DNA of 64,000 nucleotides from Pomphorhynchus laevis (Eukaryota; Acanthocephala; Palaeacanthocephala; Echinorhynchida; Pomphorhynchidae). The position numbers and the translations under genes are program-made. Shown here in pieces: positions 11,371-22,450 of the stretch; the first letter of the stretch is position 1, and each line of letters starts with the position of its first letter. The notes beneath the pieces are model-generated. The model did not search any database, was not told the origin of the DNA, and was given only the letters and a program-made list of their open reading frames with translations. Location of the stretch: positions 106,851 through 170,850 of the forward strand of contig WNNJ02001412.1 in assembly GCA_012934845.2 (NCBI GenBank), read 5' to 3'.

Positions 11371-11399
11371 TAGGCAGAGCTAGGTGCAGGAAGGTTGCC

Positions 11400-12642
11400 C
11401 TTCCCGCCACCAGTTCTGTGTAGGGTAGGCACTTGCCCCTGGGCAATGTCTTCATTTCCCCGGTTGTTAGACTTCGCCTTAATCATCTTTCCTAGCTTTA
11501 GGGATGGGACTAAATTTACCGGAGCCCTCTCTTTTTGGATGTTAGCGCAACAGAGCAGACTGGAATTGCCGGAAACTAGAATAGAGCGGAAATATGAGAC
11601 TGAACAAACTGTTCTGTCTGCTTCTTAGTTTCCGAACGGCTGAGGTTTAATAACTTTATCAGCTCAGAATCCGTCATGCTTCTCGAGCTACTGGAGGCCG
11701 CTGCATCGGCGAATGATTTATTGATCTTAGAGGCTGAAGTGGAGAACTTATTTAGGCACTATTTGAAAGTCACGCATTTTCGGCTCCATGCAGGGTGTGG
11801 CCACCACAATTGGAGCAAGCACATTGGGCCAAGCACTTTTTCCCCGCTGCAGTATCAAGACAAGAAGATGAGCCCCACATCCTACATGTAGCAGGGAGGG
11901 AGCAACTGGAGGCCCAGTGCCCCCACTTATGACACCTGTTACAGTTGGGTTAGGTGTATTCTTCTTTGCTCACAATTCTGAAACGTAGATTGAACCCCAT
12001 AAAAGTGTTACAGGAACTTATCTCAAAAAGTTCTGCCTACCCCAAGGCAGCCGTGCAGAAACCAATGTTAATCGGAAAACCGTTCCTACCCAACAGAGGG
12101 CGGACGTTGGATAACTTGTACAAATTTTTTAACAGCTTGATGTCTTCCTCATCAAGATGGGAAGGCACATTCGTAATCTTGAGTGATGACAGAATAGGCT
12201 TACACTTAAAAGATGCGATATCTGTAAAGTGCTTGTCAAAAAAATTATTGTAACTCGCCAGGATGTCCTGAGATGTAAAAGATATTCGTATACCAAGTTC
12301 GTTATAACGGATTGAATTATATATCACTTTATTCTGTAGAGTATATTTGTAAAATCACGTAGAAAACAATTGAAAAGCATATGCCTCTCTAGAGGCTTTT
12401 TAGCGTTATAATCCCCAAATTTACCATCTTGGAGATAGGGGAAGTAATTCCCCGTCAATAGGAACAATCGAAACGTTACTTACATTTGTACCAGGTTGAA
12501 TAGGACTAGTTGTTACCTTTTTGTCGTCTGAATAACTGGAATTCGCCATCATTTTTGCTGGAAATCCGTTTTTATTTGACGCACCGACGTAACAATTTTT
12601 GCCAAAAATAAATAAATAAATTTTGAGCAGCATCAGCAGCAA
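11400..12642 (-). pseudogene. B3 ORF1 remnant (intact zinc knuckle)
   Basis: Sense reading on the minus strand starts with an N-terminal piece (12642-12421) ending DGELLPLSPRW. Then comes the block 12327-12037: ISFTSQDILASYNNFFDKHF, ITNVPSHLDEEDIKLLKN and LGRNGFPINIGFC, parallel to the other copies. An intact knuckle CNRCHKWGHWASSC lies near 11945-11900, followed by a second Cys-rich stretch near 11850-11800. The blocks are in different frames, so the gene is broken, but the domain order is complete. Confidence 0.7.
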
Positions 12643-12789
12643 ACCATTTTAACGCAGTATCGTGGAATTGTTGGCAAAAATGCAAGTGTCGGAGCTTTCA
12701 AAAGATTGTAACTTTATGCTGGACAATGGATGAAAAACAGAGCAGAACAACGGTAAGAACAACTCTGTCTTCTGACAAGTAACGTTTCT

Positions 12790-13885
12790 GAAAAATCTCT
12801 GGGTGAGGGGTACTCCCTATATCCCCAAGTTAATCAATTTAGCGGTGATCTCACTCAAAGAACCGCTAGCGAGAAACAACCTTTTCAAAAATTTTCTAAA
12901 GAATTTTTCAGAGAAATACCTAAATATAATCTTATTTAACAAAGTAAAATTCTTCGAACAGAGATCAAGATATCTTTCACTACTATGTTTCACTACCTAT
13001 TTTCATTAAAATAGGCTACTACGTAGCCTATTTCAAAAATTTTTTAACGAATCTAGGTACAATCACCGTAAAGCCTATAATGGCAGCAGTTAGAATATCC
13101 AAGTTGCCTACGTACCTTGATGGTGACGACATCCTGGAACTCAAATCTAGGTACAAGCTCGATTCCGTACGATCGCTAATCGGAAAAAACGGTCACCCAT
13201 TACTGATTGGTTTTGCATCAGCCTCTATGGATCAGGCTGAGATTCTCTCGAAGTACTGTCTCAACCCCTTCCAGGGGTTTAATCTGAAATTTGAAATGGT
13301 TGCAGTTGAAAGATACACATACCCACATTGTAATAGGTGTCATGCTTAGGGGCACTGGTCTTCGAGCTGCTCCGAGCCAAATCTCTGTGGGGTTTGTGAA
13401 TGTGGACATAACATTGTGTCCGGGATGAGGTGTACTTCTCCCACTTGTGCCTTCATTGCGACCCCCCACCCCGCTTGGTCACTAAAATGCCCAAAATTCA
13501 AAGCGTACAATGATGCGTTTAAGATCAACAATATACCGGCTTCCGAAAATAAGAACCCTTGCTTTTTAAATGTTTCCAGACTACCTGACGACGAACTTCT
13601 GACGACTACTAATACCAGGATTATCGCGGCAGTAAAACGAATGGGAGACCTGATGTCAGCCCTGGCCGCGACCTTCTATGCCACGCCGTAATTACCCAAG
13701 CAAACTATTCCAGAATCCAAAAAGGGAAGCCTCGGCTCACGCCGTCCCCCATAAAGATTGGAAAGCTGTTTAAGGGTAAAACGACCTCCAAGGGAAATAA
13801 AGATAACGCCCGTGGGCAAGTGCCCACTCTGGATGGCGCTAGTGGTGGAAGGGGTAACCCTTCCACCCCTAGATCCGTCTAGGGG
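12790..13885 (+). pseudogene. B5 ORF1 remnant
   Basis: The RRM-like block is open at 13080-13349 (VRISKLPTYLDGDDILEL, GKNGHPLLIGFASASMDQAE). The zinc knuckle reads CNRCHA-stop-GHWSSSC, so one in-frame TAG lies inside an otherwise conserved knuckle. The downstream Cys-rich part CGVCECG leads to a C-terminal half at 13416-13691 in another frame. The domain order is the same as in B1, B3 and B4. Confidence 0.72.
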
Positions 13886-13916
13886 TGAGGCAATTTCATA
13901 CAGCTAACCTAACACA

Positions 13917-16170
13917 ATGCAAAAGTACTCGTGAGCCTTTTTTCACTGAATATTCTTTAGTGGAATTCGGGAGGAGCTTCTGCCCTTAGACTTCTATCTG
14001 GTAGAGATGCAGATGTTATAGTCCTTCAGGAGACGCGGTATTTGTGTCTCTCCCAGGGCATTACTCGATTATTTTCCAAAGCACATTTGTTCCTACAATA
14101 CTCCGTACATAACCCCACCTCACTCCTCTTCATCCCAAGAACTCTTGATCTTAGTTAAATGCTCTTTAAGATCGTCCCTTCTTCTCAACTATTCTTGTTC
14201 AGCCCTTTCTTGCTTAGTAGTTTCACTCTGTAAGAACGGTAAACGTCTCAGTCTAGCCAATGTCTACATCCGTTCAGGGAAGATTCACAAGAACTGGGAC
14301 CTCCTGGATAGGATTATTGATTGCGGCTATGACATGGTACTTGATGACTTCAACGACAGAACTGGTCGTTGGATTAATGCAGCACTCCGCAGAGCCAAGA
14401 ACGGTTATCTTATTCACAATCCACCTTCCCTTAGTTTTCATTACACATCAACGAATTCACTCCTCGACTTATTACTGATCCATTAGATGTAGTTGTTTAA
14501 ACCCCTCTGTACGGAGCAGTCGCGTCAGCATCTGCCCACCTATCATGACTTGATTCGCTGGCGGATAGAAGAGTATACGCTGCTTAGAAAAATATTCCAC
14601 TTTGATCCAATTAGAGTGGCTTTCTTTCAGACAGCTATCTAACGCTTTCCCGAATTGGGAATGAGAGTATAACCGAATTTAATTCCTACCTCTCTTCGCA
14701 AGCTACCGCGATGCTTCGACAACCTATAAAGGTCATATCCTTAGTCCCACTCTGACAAAACTCAAGACCCTAGCATATTTGCTTCGTCTTCCCAATCTCT
14801 CTGCTTCTGTCAGACAAGTTCTCTCGAAAGAATATTGGTGTACTAGATATATATTCCAACTGGGTAAGGATAGGGCAAGTATTGCTTCCCTTAACCCAGC
14901 CCAGTCTTCCTTCTGGAAAATATTCAAGAAGGGAAGTTCGTTTGTCGGAAGGATAGGGCATTGGGTTGGATTGGTAATATAGGTCGTGATAAAGTTTTGG
15001 AGGAGTCACTATCCCTACATAACTATAGAGCCACTCAATCATCTCAGCCAATCCCCCTTTGGGGAGACTTCAGAAGTATGGATTTATCTGTCACAGATAT
15101 CCTTTACTTCTGGTGACCGCTTCCTGGCACCTCCAAATCCGTCGCTACACTCTCTTCTCGTGCCTGTCAGCTTTTGACAGCCTTCAAAGAAGAGAAGTTG
15201 CCGTCACAATGCTATTAGCCGCCTCATTCGATGTGGCCGTCATCAACATTTGTAGACGAATATTTTTACCTAAGAACAATCCGGTCTCATGTGCTAAAGA
15301 CCTGCAGACCATCTCGATTCAAAATTCCCTCGTTTCGATCTACGAAAAAGCGCTTGCGCGTAGAATCCGCGATAATCTAAGTAGGCGAAATTTAATCTCA
15401 CCTGGTTTCCATGGGTTCGTCAAAGATCGCTCTGTTTATTCAGCTGTATGTGAAGTGCATCAGTTTTGTCAGGAGAATAGTCATCAACTTGCTGTGGCTG
15501 TTTTCATTGATTTTTCTACTGCATTTAATCGCATCTCTATTCTCTTTGTTATCTCTTCTCTCAGGTTCCTTGGGTTACCTTCGAGAATTGTTAACAGGGT
15601 GGGGATCCTGCTGTACACCAAGCGATTCTATTATGAAGACGACCCTGATGCGCGTCAGTTCTACCCTATTACGGGTGTGCCCCAAGGATCTCGACTTTCT
15701 ACTATCTTATATCTTGCTGCTTCCATGGCACCCCTGCAACAAAGCATAAACTCACGAGATTAGCACTCTCTGCACTCCTCCATTTTGACTAATCACCCCT
15801 TTCTGTCTTCACGAGTCGAGTAAAATACCTGGTGTTCACTGTTACGGTGAACTGGTCGGCGAAAGCTGACCTGGATAGACTCAAACGTATCATGAAGAGA
15901 GCCAGGTGATCCATGAAACGTGCCCAGCATATGTTATTGAAAGGGGAACTCAGATTGCCTCTGGAGCACTTGGGCTCTCCCGGGATTAGCTTTTTTCTCT
16001 AGAGGACATCCCCCAGAGAAAAGGCTAAGGTTTCTTAAGCAGCTCATCTCTCGTTTACCCAGCATAGTACGCCTCGATTGGACTCTTCGTGAGTGAAAGA
16101 CCTCGGGTGGTTTAGTCGAAAGGCGGCGTGTGGGATTGGCTGTAGGGCTCAGATCACACCTGACCTGAGG
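13917..16170 (+). pseudogene. B5 ORF2 remnant
   Basis: The endonuclease begins near 13917. Its central block is open at 14260-14486 (NDRTGRWINAALRRAKNGYLIHNPPS). The linker with NPAQSSFWKIFKK is near 14890-14935. The RT part at 15059-15763 shows SIYEKALARRIRDNLSRRNL, FHGFVKDRSVYSAV, AVFIDFSTAFNRIS (motif A with Asn for the second Asp) and GVPQGSRLSTILYLAAS (motif B). Motif C is missing. A C-terminal part lies at about 15780-16170. Confidence 0.75.
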
Positions 16171-16185
16171 CCGTAATGAGGAGGA

Positions 16186-17015
16186 AAAGAACAAATGAAG
16201 AGTATTACTAGTTCGCAGTCAATCAACACTCGCAGTTCACAGTCAGTCAACATTTTCAGTAAAGGATTAAAAACAACGGTAAAGCAAGTAGACAGATCAC
16301 TGACAAGGAAAGTAAGACAAGCAGAGATGGGGGAGAGCCTCGAAGGGATCCTGACTAAAAGTAAGGATTTAGATTTAGAACATGTTTCATCTATTTATAA
16401 CTCTCTTCAAATCTTCTTTTAAGTCTTTGGAATTTTTTTTAAACCGTTACGTAGAGAGAAGTATTTTATTAGAATGACATTTGAAAATGATGAAACAAAA
16501 AAGAAATTGCAAAGCACACACAATGCATGAATAAACAAATTTCTGAAAAAAAAGTATTTTATTCAAACACGTTAGAAATATATGGCGTATATCACGAAAA
16601 TCATTTTTAACGAAGGAAAGAGAAAAAATGAATATATTAAACACATGGATGGATTAAAAGTTAGGGACTTATCCCGGAGGGCGGCTGCAAATATAAAACG
16701 AATTCCTATCTACATCACGATACATCAATGCACATGATAAATTATATTTAAATAATTATAATTATAATTAAGTAATTTGAACCACTGTTCTATAATTGTT
16801 CAATTTATTACATCCGTTATTTAAACTGAGTGATTATCTTAAAATAAATGATGCATTTGTTTAAATTTAGAATTTTAGGTCAACAAAAGCGTACAAATGA
16901 ACAAATCATATTTTTTTGATGTAAAATCAGTAAGCAAAACAAAAATAAATTAGTATTTTAATGTAAATGCAATATATGAAAATTAGAAACAATTATTACA
17001 AGTCACTGTTCTATA
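16186..17015. other. Spacer, AT-rich
   Basis: A 75-codon open stretch (16195-16422, +), rich in Ser, Lys and Gln, follows the end of B5. I recognise no family and would not call it a gene. The rest is AT-rich without visible features. Confidence 0.4.
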
Positions 17016-18005
17016 ATGGATAAAAAGGACATAAAAATTGAATCAGATAATAAAACTATACCTATATTATATTGGAATCCAAAATTACATAAAAATCCAA
17101 TAAAACCTAGGTTCATATGTAGTGCGTTTAAATGTACATTAAAACCACTTTCTGTTAATTTGAATAAAATAGTTAAAGTAATTAAAACACACTTTGAAAA
17201 ATATTGCAAAGTATTCGAAATTAATACTGGTATAAAACACCATTTCAGTATTAATTCTACAAAAGAATTTTTAGAACAGGCAAAAGGAATAAATTTTCAA
17301 AATATAAATACATACGATTTTAGTACGCTTTATACAAATCTAGATTAAGTAGATATTAAAGAAGCGTTAGAAAATATAATTAATCTTATATTCGGAAAAA
17401 GATATACATATATATGTTATAATAATTATATATAATAATTATATGTTATATATAATAATATGCAGTGTCTTTAAAACCTCTCTCAGTTTTATTACTATAC
17501 TTAAAGTAATTAAAACACACTTCTAAGGTAATCGAAATTAATACTGGTATAAAACACTATTTCAGTATTAATTCTACAAAAGAATTTTTAGAACAGACAA
17601 AAGGAATAAATTTTCAAAATATAAATACATACGATTTTAGTACGCTTTATACAAAGATTCGTTAGAATCTTTATATAAGATTCTTTATATACAAAGATTC
17701 ATTAGAATCTTTGTGTATATTCATTTATTAAAGATTCATTAGAAAAATTAATTAATCTTATATTCGGAAAAAGATATACATATATATGTTATAATATCTA
17801 TTACGCATATCTTACAAAAATTAAACAATCAAGTAAATATAAATATATGGATAAAATTGAATTGATAGAAGCCTTAAATATTTTGATAAATCAAAATTAT
17901 TTAAAAGTAGGGACATCTATATTTAGACAAATAAAAGGTGTTTCAATGGATGATAATAGTAGTTCAATTATAGCTGGCATAATGTTAAGCTTTATATAAT
18001 ATGAA
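17016..18005 (+). mobile_element. Penelope-like element PLE-1: reverse transcriptase fragments
   Basis: The first block (17016-17345) reads ILYWNPKLHKNPIKPRFI and ends NTYDFSTLYTNLD, the N-terminal RT blocks of Penelope-like elements. A second, shorter copy of the same stretch runs from about 17480 to 17665. Later RT sequence follows (FRQIKGVSMDDNSSS, near 17925-17970), a degenerate form of the GIPMG-type block. Several stops interrupt it. The sequence between 17140-17405 and 17480-17800 is an internal tandem duplication about 340 bp apart, the second unit carrying extra short repeats of an AAAGATTC-type motif. Confidence 0.72.
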
Positions 18006-18385
18006 TTTGTTTAAACTTGTTGTTTAAATTTTAAATTTTGTTGAATTGAATAACTGTTTAAAAGATAAATCTCATTATGTAAATATATGAAATATAATTG
18101 ACTTTATATTTGGATATTTATAATAAATCAAAATAACTAGGCAGTTTTTAGCATTTAATTTTTTTCCTATATATTGCAATCCACATATACACTGTATTTA
18201 TGTGTGTATTTTTCTCTGGGATGACTCATTATATAAAGATTACAATATCATTATATTATACAATTTAAACTACAATAATCGTTAATTAATCTTTGATTTA
18301 TTGAACAAATAATATCTTTAGACAATATTCTTATATTTACATAAAGATCTTTTTTAGCTTTTTTTCTTAAAAGTTGTTTTAATAT

Positions 18386-18907
18386 TTATAATTGTTCATT
18401 TATATACATATCTTTGTTAATATTTTTAACTCTATTTTTCCTATTCGTTTTATCACCATGACTTCTTGGTTTGCGTTTAACCGGATTATTACAATATAGT
18501 TGTTTATTATGTATTATACTACTTCTGCCAATTTCTTGTATTACGTCATTCAATCCTAATGGGTACATGGAATTAAGCGTTTTAATCCAAAAATCTTCTT
18601 TTTCTAATAGTTTTTGATTTCATATTGAAATGTTTTCTTCGATAATATGTTTTAAAATAAATAATTTACAGTTTTTAATATCATGTCCTATTAATCTCAA
18701 ATGTTTATGAAATATAGTTTGACTATTATGCTGTATATTATATATGTGTTGCCTAAACCTAGTTTTTAACAGTTGATATGTTTTTCCAATATATTTCAAT
18801 TTACATGTACATTGTATTAGATACACTACACCTTTTAACACTTTTATTTGACAATCGTAAACGTGATTGTCTAATCGAGTTTGCGTTTCGACAATCACGC
18901 TTGACAT
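18386..18907 (-). pseudogene. GIY-YIG nuclease remnant, copy 1
   Basis: Sense order: LDNHVYDCQIKVLKGVVYLIQC, then KLKYIGKTYQLLKTRFRQHIYNI (18907-18620), then a short break and MYPLGLNDVIQEIGR, SHGDKTNRKN (18568-18386). VYLIQC is the GIY-equivalent, YIGKT the YIG, and the Arg in the TRFRQH helix is the catalytic arginine position of the family. One in-frame stop lies between the two open pieces. Single-strand nicking during retrotransposition is the known role of this domain. Confidence 0.7.
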
Positions 18908-18929
18908 CTCGATCCTGCAAATGAGCGGG

Positions 18930-19420
18930 CGATATTATTGTCCTTATAATTTTGTAAACTCTCAGATCTATAAATTTTAAATTTATTTTTCTTATTCCTT
19001 TTATCACCATGACTTCTTGGTTTGCGTTTAACCGGATTATTATAATATAGTTGTTTATTATGTATTATACTACTTCTGCCATTTCCTTGTACCACATCAT
19101 TCAATCCTAACGTGTACATGAAATTAATCGTTTTAATCCAAAAATCTTCTTTTTCTAATAGTTTTGGATTTAATATTGATATTCTTTCTTCGATAATATG
19201 TTCTAAAATAAATAATTTACAGTTTTTAATATCATGTCCTATCAATCTCATATGTTTATGAAATATAGTTTGACTATTATGCTGTATATTATATATGTGT
19301 TGCCTAAACCTAGTTTTTAACATTTAATATGTTTTTCCTATATATTGCAATCTACATGTACATTGTATTAGATACACTACACCTGTGGTGTAGTTTTAAT
19401 CCAAAAATCTTCTTTTTCTT
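18930..19420 (-). pseudogene. GIY-YIG nuclease remnant, copy 2
   Basis: The open piece 19323-18895 begins LKTRFRQHIYNIQHNSQT and continues past the homologous end of copy 1 through LEKEDFWIKTINFMYTLGLND. The N-terminal GIY and YIG strands lie just upstream in other frames (about 19420-19330). It is closely similar to copy 1, so the duplication is younger than the element's insertion. Confidence 0.68.
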
Positions 19421-19440
19421 ATAGTTTTTGAAACTTACAG

Positions 19441-20939
19441 CTTTAATACCATGTCATATAAATAATATAAATATTATTATTTATAACATCACAAAATTTA
19501 AAATGTTTCTGTTACATTTAAAAGATCTAAAATTAAAATCTTTAGTACTTACGTATTTTATCAATGTGGTTGAGCACATTTAACTTTTGTTAAGTCGTAA
19601 TTTTCAACATTGCTTTTTCGGTGTCTCTACTAGTTTAATTGACTGAGGCTAAACTTACAACGGGCAATCTATATTGCGATAGTCTACTATCGCAAGTTGA
19701 TGTTTCGTTGCTTCAATTAACTTTCGCTGCCATTTATGAAACAAAATAAAAATCAAAATATGAGAATTAAAATTAAAAAATTAGCTAGCTTGTTCAAAAT
19801 ATTTAGCTATTAGCCATTACCGGTCTCTTAAACGTGATCACGTCAAGTAATTTACATTTTAAAGTGTAAACACCTTGGGATGCAAATTTCTCTTTTTTTA
19901 AAGTTAATAATTCATGACTATACTTTTTATGACTCAATATTTAATGTCATTTTCTAAAGTTGAAATAATAAGCATTTTCTCTTTAAAAATCAAATTAGTA
20001 TTAATATCAGGCGATTGGTTAAAGGCATCATGTATTCGATTCAAAGTATAAGTACCGTCCCTTATTAAACTACAAATAAACGTGAACTTTTTAATTTATG
20101 TCGACAGTAATTAAAGCCATTTTTATGTCAAAATATTATGTAGCAAAGTAATGTTGTATCAAAAATAAATGGCGTTTGTTTTACAACATTTTCTCTTTTA
20201 ACATTTTAGAAGCAAATATCAACCTTTGCATCATCATATTAATGCAATTTGTTTTAATGTAAATATCTCTTAGGTGACCAGGTGGGTGTATTCAATTTTA
20301 AGATATTTCCGCAACAATTACGAAATTTACTATATAAGCTTGATTTTTCTTGTGAGTTTAACTCTCATTAAAACTATTTGAAATTAAAGTAAATAAACTA
20401 AGCAAGCGAATGACAATGTACCATGGAGGATGTGGTGGAGGACGCAGACGAACTATAATATGCGTAATACAGTGAGAAGATTTATAACTGATCAATACAA
20501 AAACGAAACGAAAAATGACATTAATTAACAGTTTTATTACAAAAAATTAAATGTCTTAATAAAAACTTTGTGATAGTTGCTTTATTATTAGATAAAAATA
20601 ATTCAAAATTATGGAAAATATTAAATTTCATATAAAATCTTTAAAATAGTTTGGATTTTAAGTCTGAATTTTATGTAAGATGTTCACACTCTTCAATTAC
20701 TAAGCATCACTTTCCAGGGCTGATGCTTTAATGTCTTATAAGTGAAGGAAACATCATTCTACAACACTAACCGTGTCGAAATAATCACATTTTTCAGCAA
20801 ATTTAGGAATTTCAGTGTTAACTGATAAATTAACAAATTTCAAATTAAATTAAGTAAATTAACTAATAGTCAATTACTAAATTAATTTAGTTTATTAAAA
20901 TTAATATAGTTAATTAATTGTGTTTATATTAAATTAATT
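19441..20939. other. Gene-free AT-rich region
   Basis: I see no coding region, tail or repeat boundary that I can support in this stretch. Confidence 0.5.
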
Positions 20940-22450
20940 ATTTAATATTGAATCAGTTATATTTATTCACAGAAATTGACTTTTAAATTGTATAATTAAA
21001 CTAGATTTTTAAAAACTTATTGCAGTAAATAATAACATATTTTGTAATTAGAAAGTTCAAAAACTGCTGGTTTTGATAATTTCATTGAATTGAAAAGGGC
21101 ATAATCATCAAATTAAAATTGAATTTATTTTTAATATTACGAAAGAACAAATCTGTCATAATCAGAAATATTAAATGGTAATTAGTTAGTGGTTAATTCA
21201 TAAAGCTACGTTGAAAATATTGATTGGAATTATATCTGCTGGTATTTCTTTATTTTATTAAATTGAAAAAGCGAATGCAGTTCATGAAAATTGAATTTAT
21301 TTACAACATTTCGACAGAACAAATCTAAACAAAGCATATTAGATTAATTATTAATATTGAATCAGTTATATTTACTCAGAGAAATTGACTTTTAAATTAT
21401 ATAATTAAACTATATTTTGAAACATTATGCATTAAATAATGACATATTTTGTAGATATTTTAATAAGTATATAATTTTCAATTCAATAAAAAGATAAAAA
21501 TTGCCCGACGTAATTTTAGATTCTAAAAAATGCATAATGCATAATAATAAAATTTATAAATTGAAAATTCATATCATATGAAAATTGAATTTATTTTTAA
21601 TATTTCGACAGAACAAATCTGTATCTGGAAGGGATAGTTAATCAGAGAACAACGATCAATGATATTTACTTAAGAAATTGATTTATAAATTATATAAATT
21701 AGACCAAATTTTAAAACATATTGCATTAAATAAAGACATATTTTGTAATAAATTAATACAAAATCCTTGAATTGGATTGGAATGATAGCTGCTTTTTTAT
21801 TTTGTTGAATTGAAAATTCATATCCATCAAATGAAAATTGGATTTATTTTCTAATTTTCCAAAAAAATATCTCATCATCAGGAATATTTATTCTCTTAAC
21901 AATGAGTTTATTTGAGAGTATTTCTGTACCACTTTGTTCAAGATAAATCTAACATATCATAAAATCATAAACAGACAAGTCGATTCCTCAGTCGACGTGC
22001 ACCTGCAAAGGAACACTTACGACCTTTTATCGACAACATCGTGTATCCAAGAGATAATATAAGGTATATTTTAAGTAAGGTATATCATCTTTTTATCTTT
22101 TCGATAAAAAGATAAAAAATGACCGACGTAATTTTAGATTCTAAAATATGCATAATGCATAATAATAAAATTTATAAATTGAAAATTCATATCCAGCAAA
22201 TGAAAATTATATTTATTTCGACAGAATAAATCTGTCATAATCATAAATAATTTATATATTTATTTATATTGTATAATGTATACATATAAATATAAATATT
22301 TATTTATATTTTACATGCATTTATTTTTAAAAAATTATTGCGTTAAATATGAAACTTATTACATATAAAATTGCTAGTTAATCTCAATTTTAATGGCAAA
22401 TCTGTCATTATCAGAAATATTAAATGGTAATTAGTTAGTGATTAATTCAG
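20940..22450. repeat. Degenerate repeat array, unit about 300 bp
   Basis: At least four diverged copies of a composite AT-rich unit. Recurring sub-blocks are TTATATTTACTCAGAGAAATT-like starts (near 20955, 21370, 21665), ACATATTTTGTA (near 21034, 21442, 21736), GAAAATTGAATTTATTTTT (near 21112, 21282, 21582, 21828, 22200) with CGACAGAACAAATCTGT after it, and CGTAATTTTAGATTCTAAAA..GCATAATGCATAATAATAAA (near 21508 and 22130). Spacing varies from about 170 to 400 bp, so units have been shortened or interrupted. No coding capacity. Related single motifs sit inverted at 22790-22885 and 44790-44845. Confidence 0.6.

Larger units (their letters stand above)
9165..12660 (-). mobile_element. Family B LINE, copy B3 (near full length, decayed)
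   Basis: The longest minus-strand family B copy. ORF1 lies at about 12640-11400, the endonuclease at about 11370-10400, and RT to C-terminus at about 10334-9167. Its 5' end faces the 5' end of the plus-strand copy B5 across about 30-130 bp, giving a divergent head-to-head pair. Its 3' end is the ORF2 C-terminus, and no clear poly(A) or microsatellite tail follows. Confidence 0.75.
12690..16185 (+). mobile_element. Family B LINE, copy B5 (near full length, decayed)
   Basis: The plus-strand partner of B3, complete in domain order and broken in frame. ORF1 is at about 12790-13885, the endonuclease at 13917-14500, the linker at about 14500-15100, and RT to C-terminus at 15059-16170. The RT palm around motif C is deleted: the text jumps from YLAASMAPLQQ to the thumb region near 15760. 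The 3' end matches B3 and B4 in position (ORF2 C-terminus). Confidence 0.75.
18150..19440 (-). mobile_element. PLE-1: tandem GIY-YIG endonuclease copies, inverted to the RT
   Basis: The minus strand carries the C-terminal nuclease of a Penelope-like element in at least two units about 551 bp apart: a main copy at 18907-18386 and a second at about 19420-18930. Partial pieces occur near 18200-18150 and 19440-19385. In Penelope-like elements the nuclease follows the RT on the same strand. Here it is opposite to the RT pieces at 17.0-18.0 kb, so the locus is rearranged or holds two tail-to-tail insertions. Confidence 0.7.

Noticed and set aside
16195-16422. 75-codon Ser/Lys-rich open stretch
   Set aside because: No family recognised. 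It follows directly after a LINE end and is likely chance.
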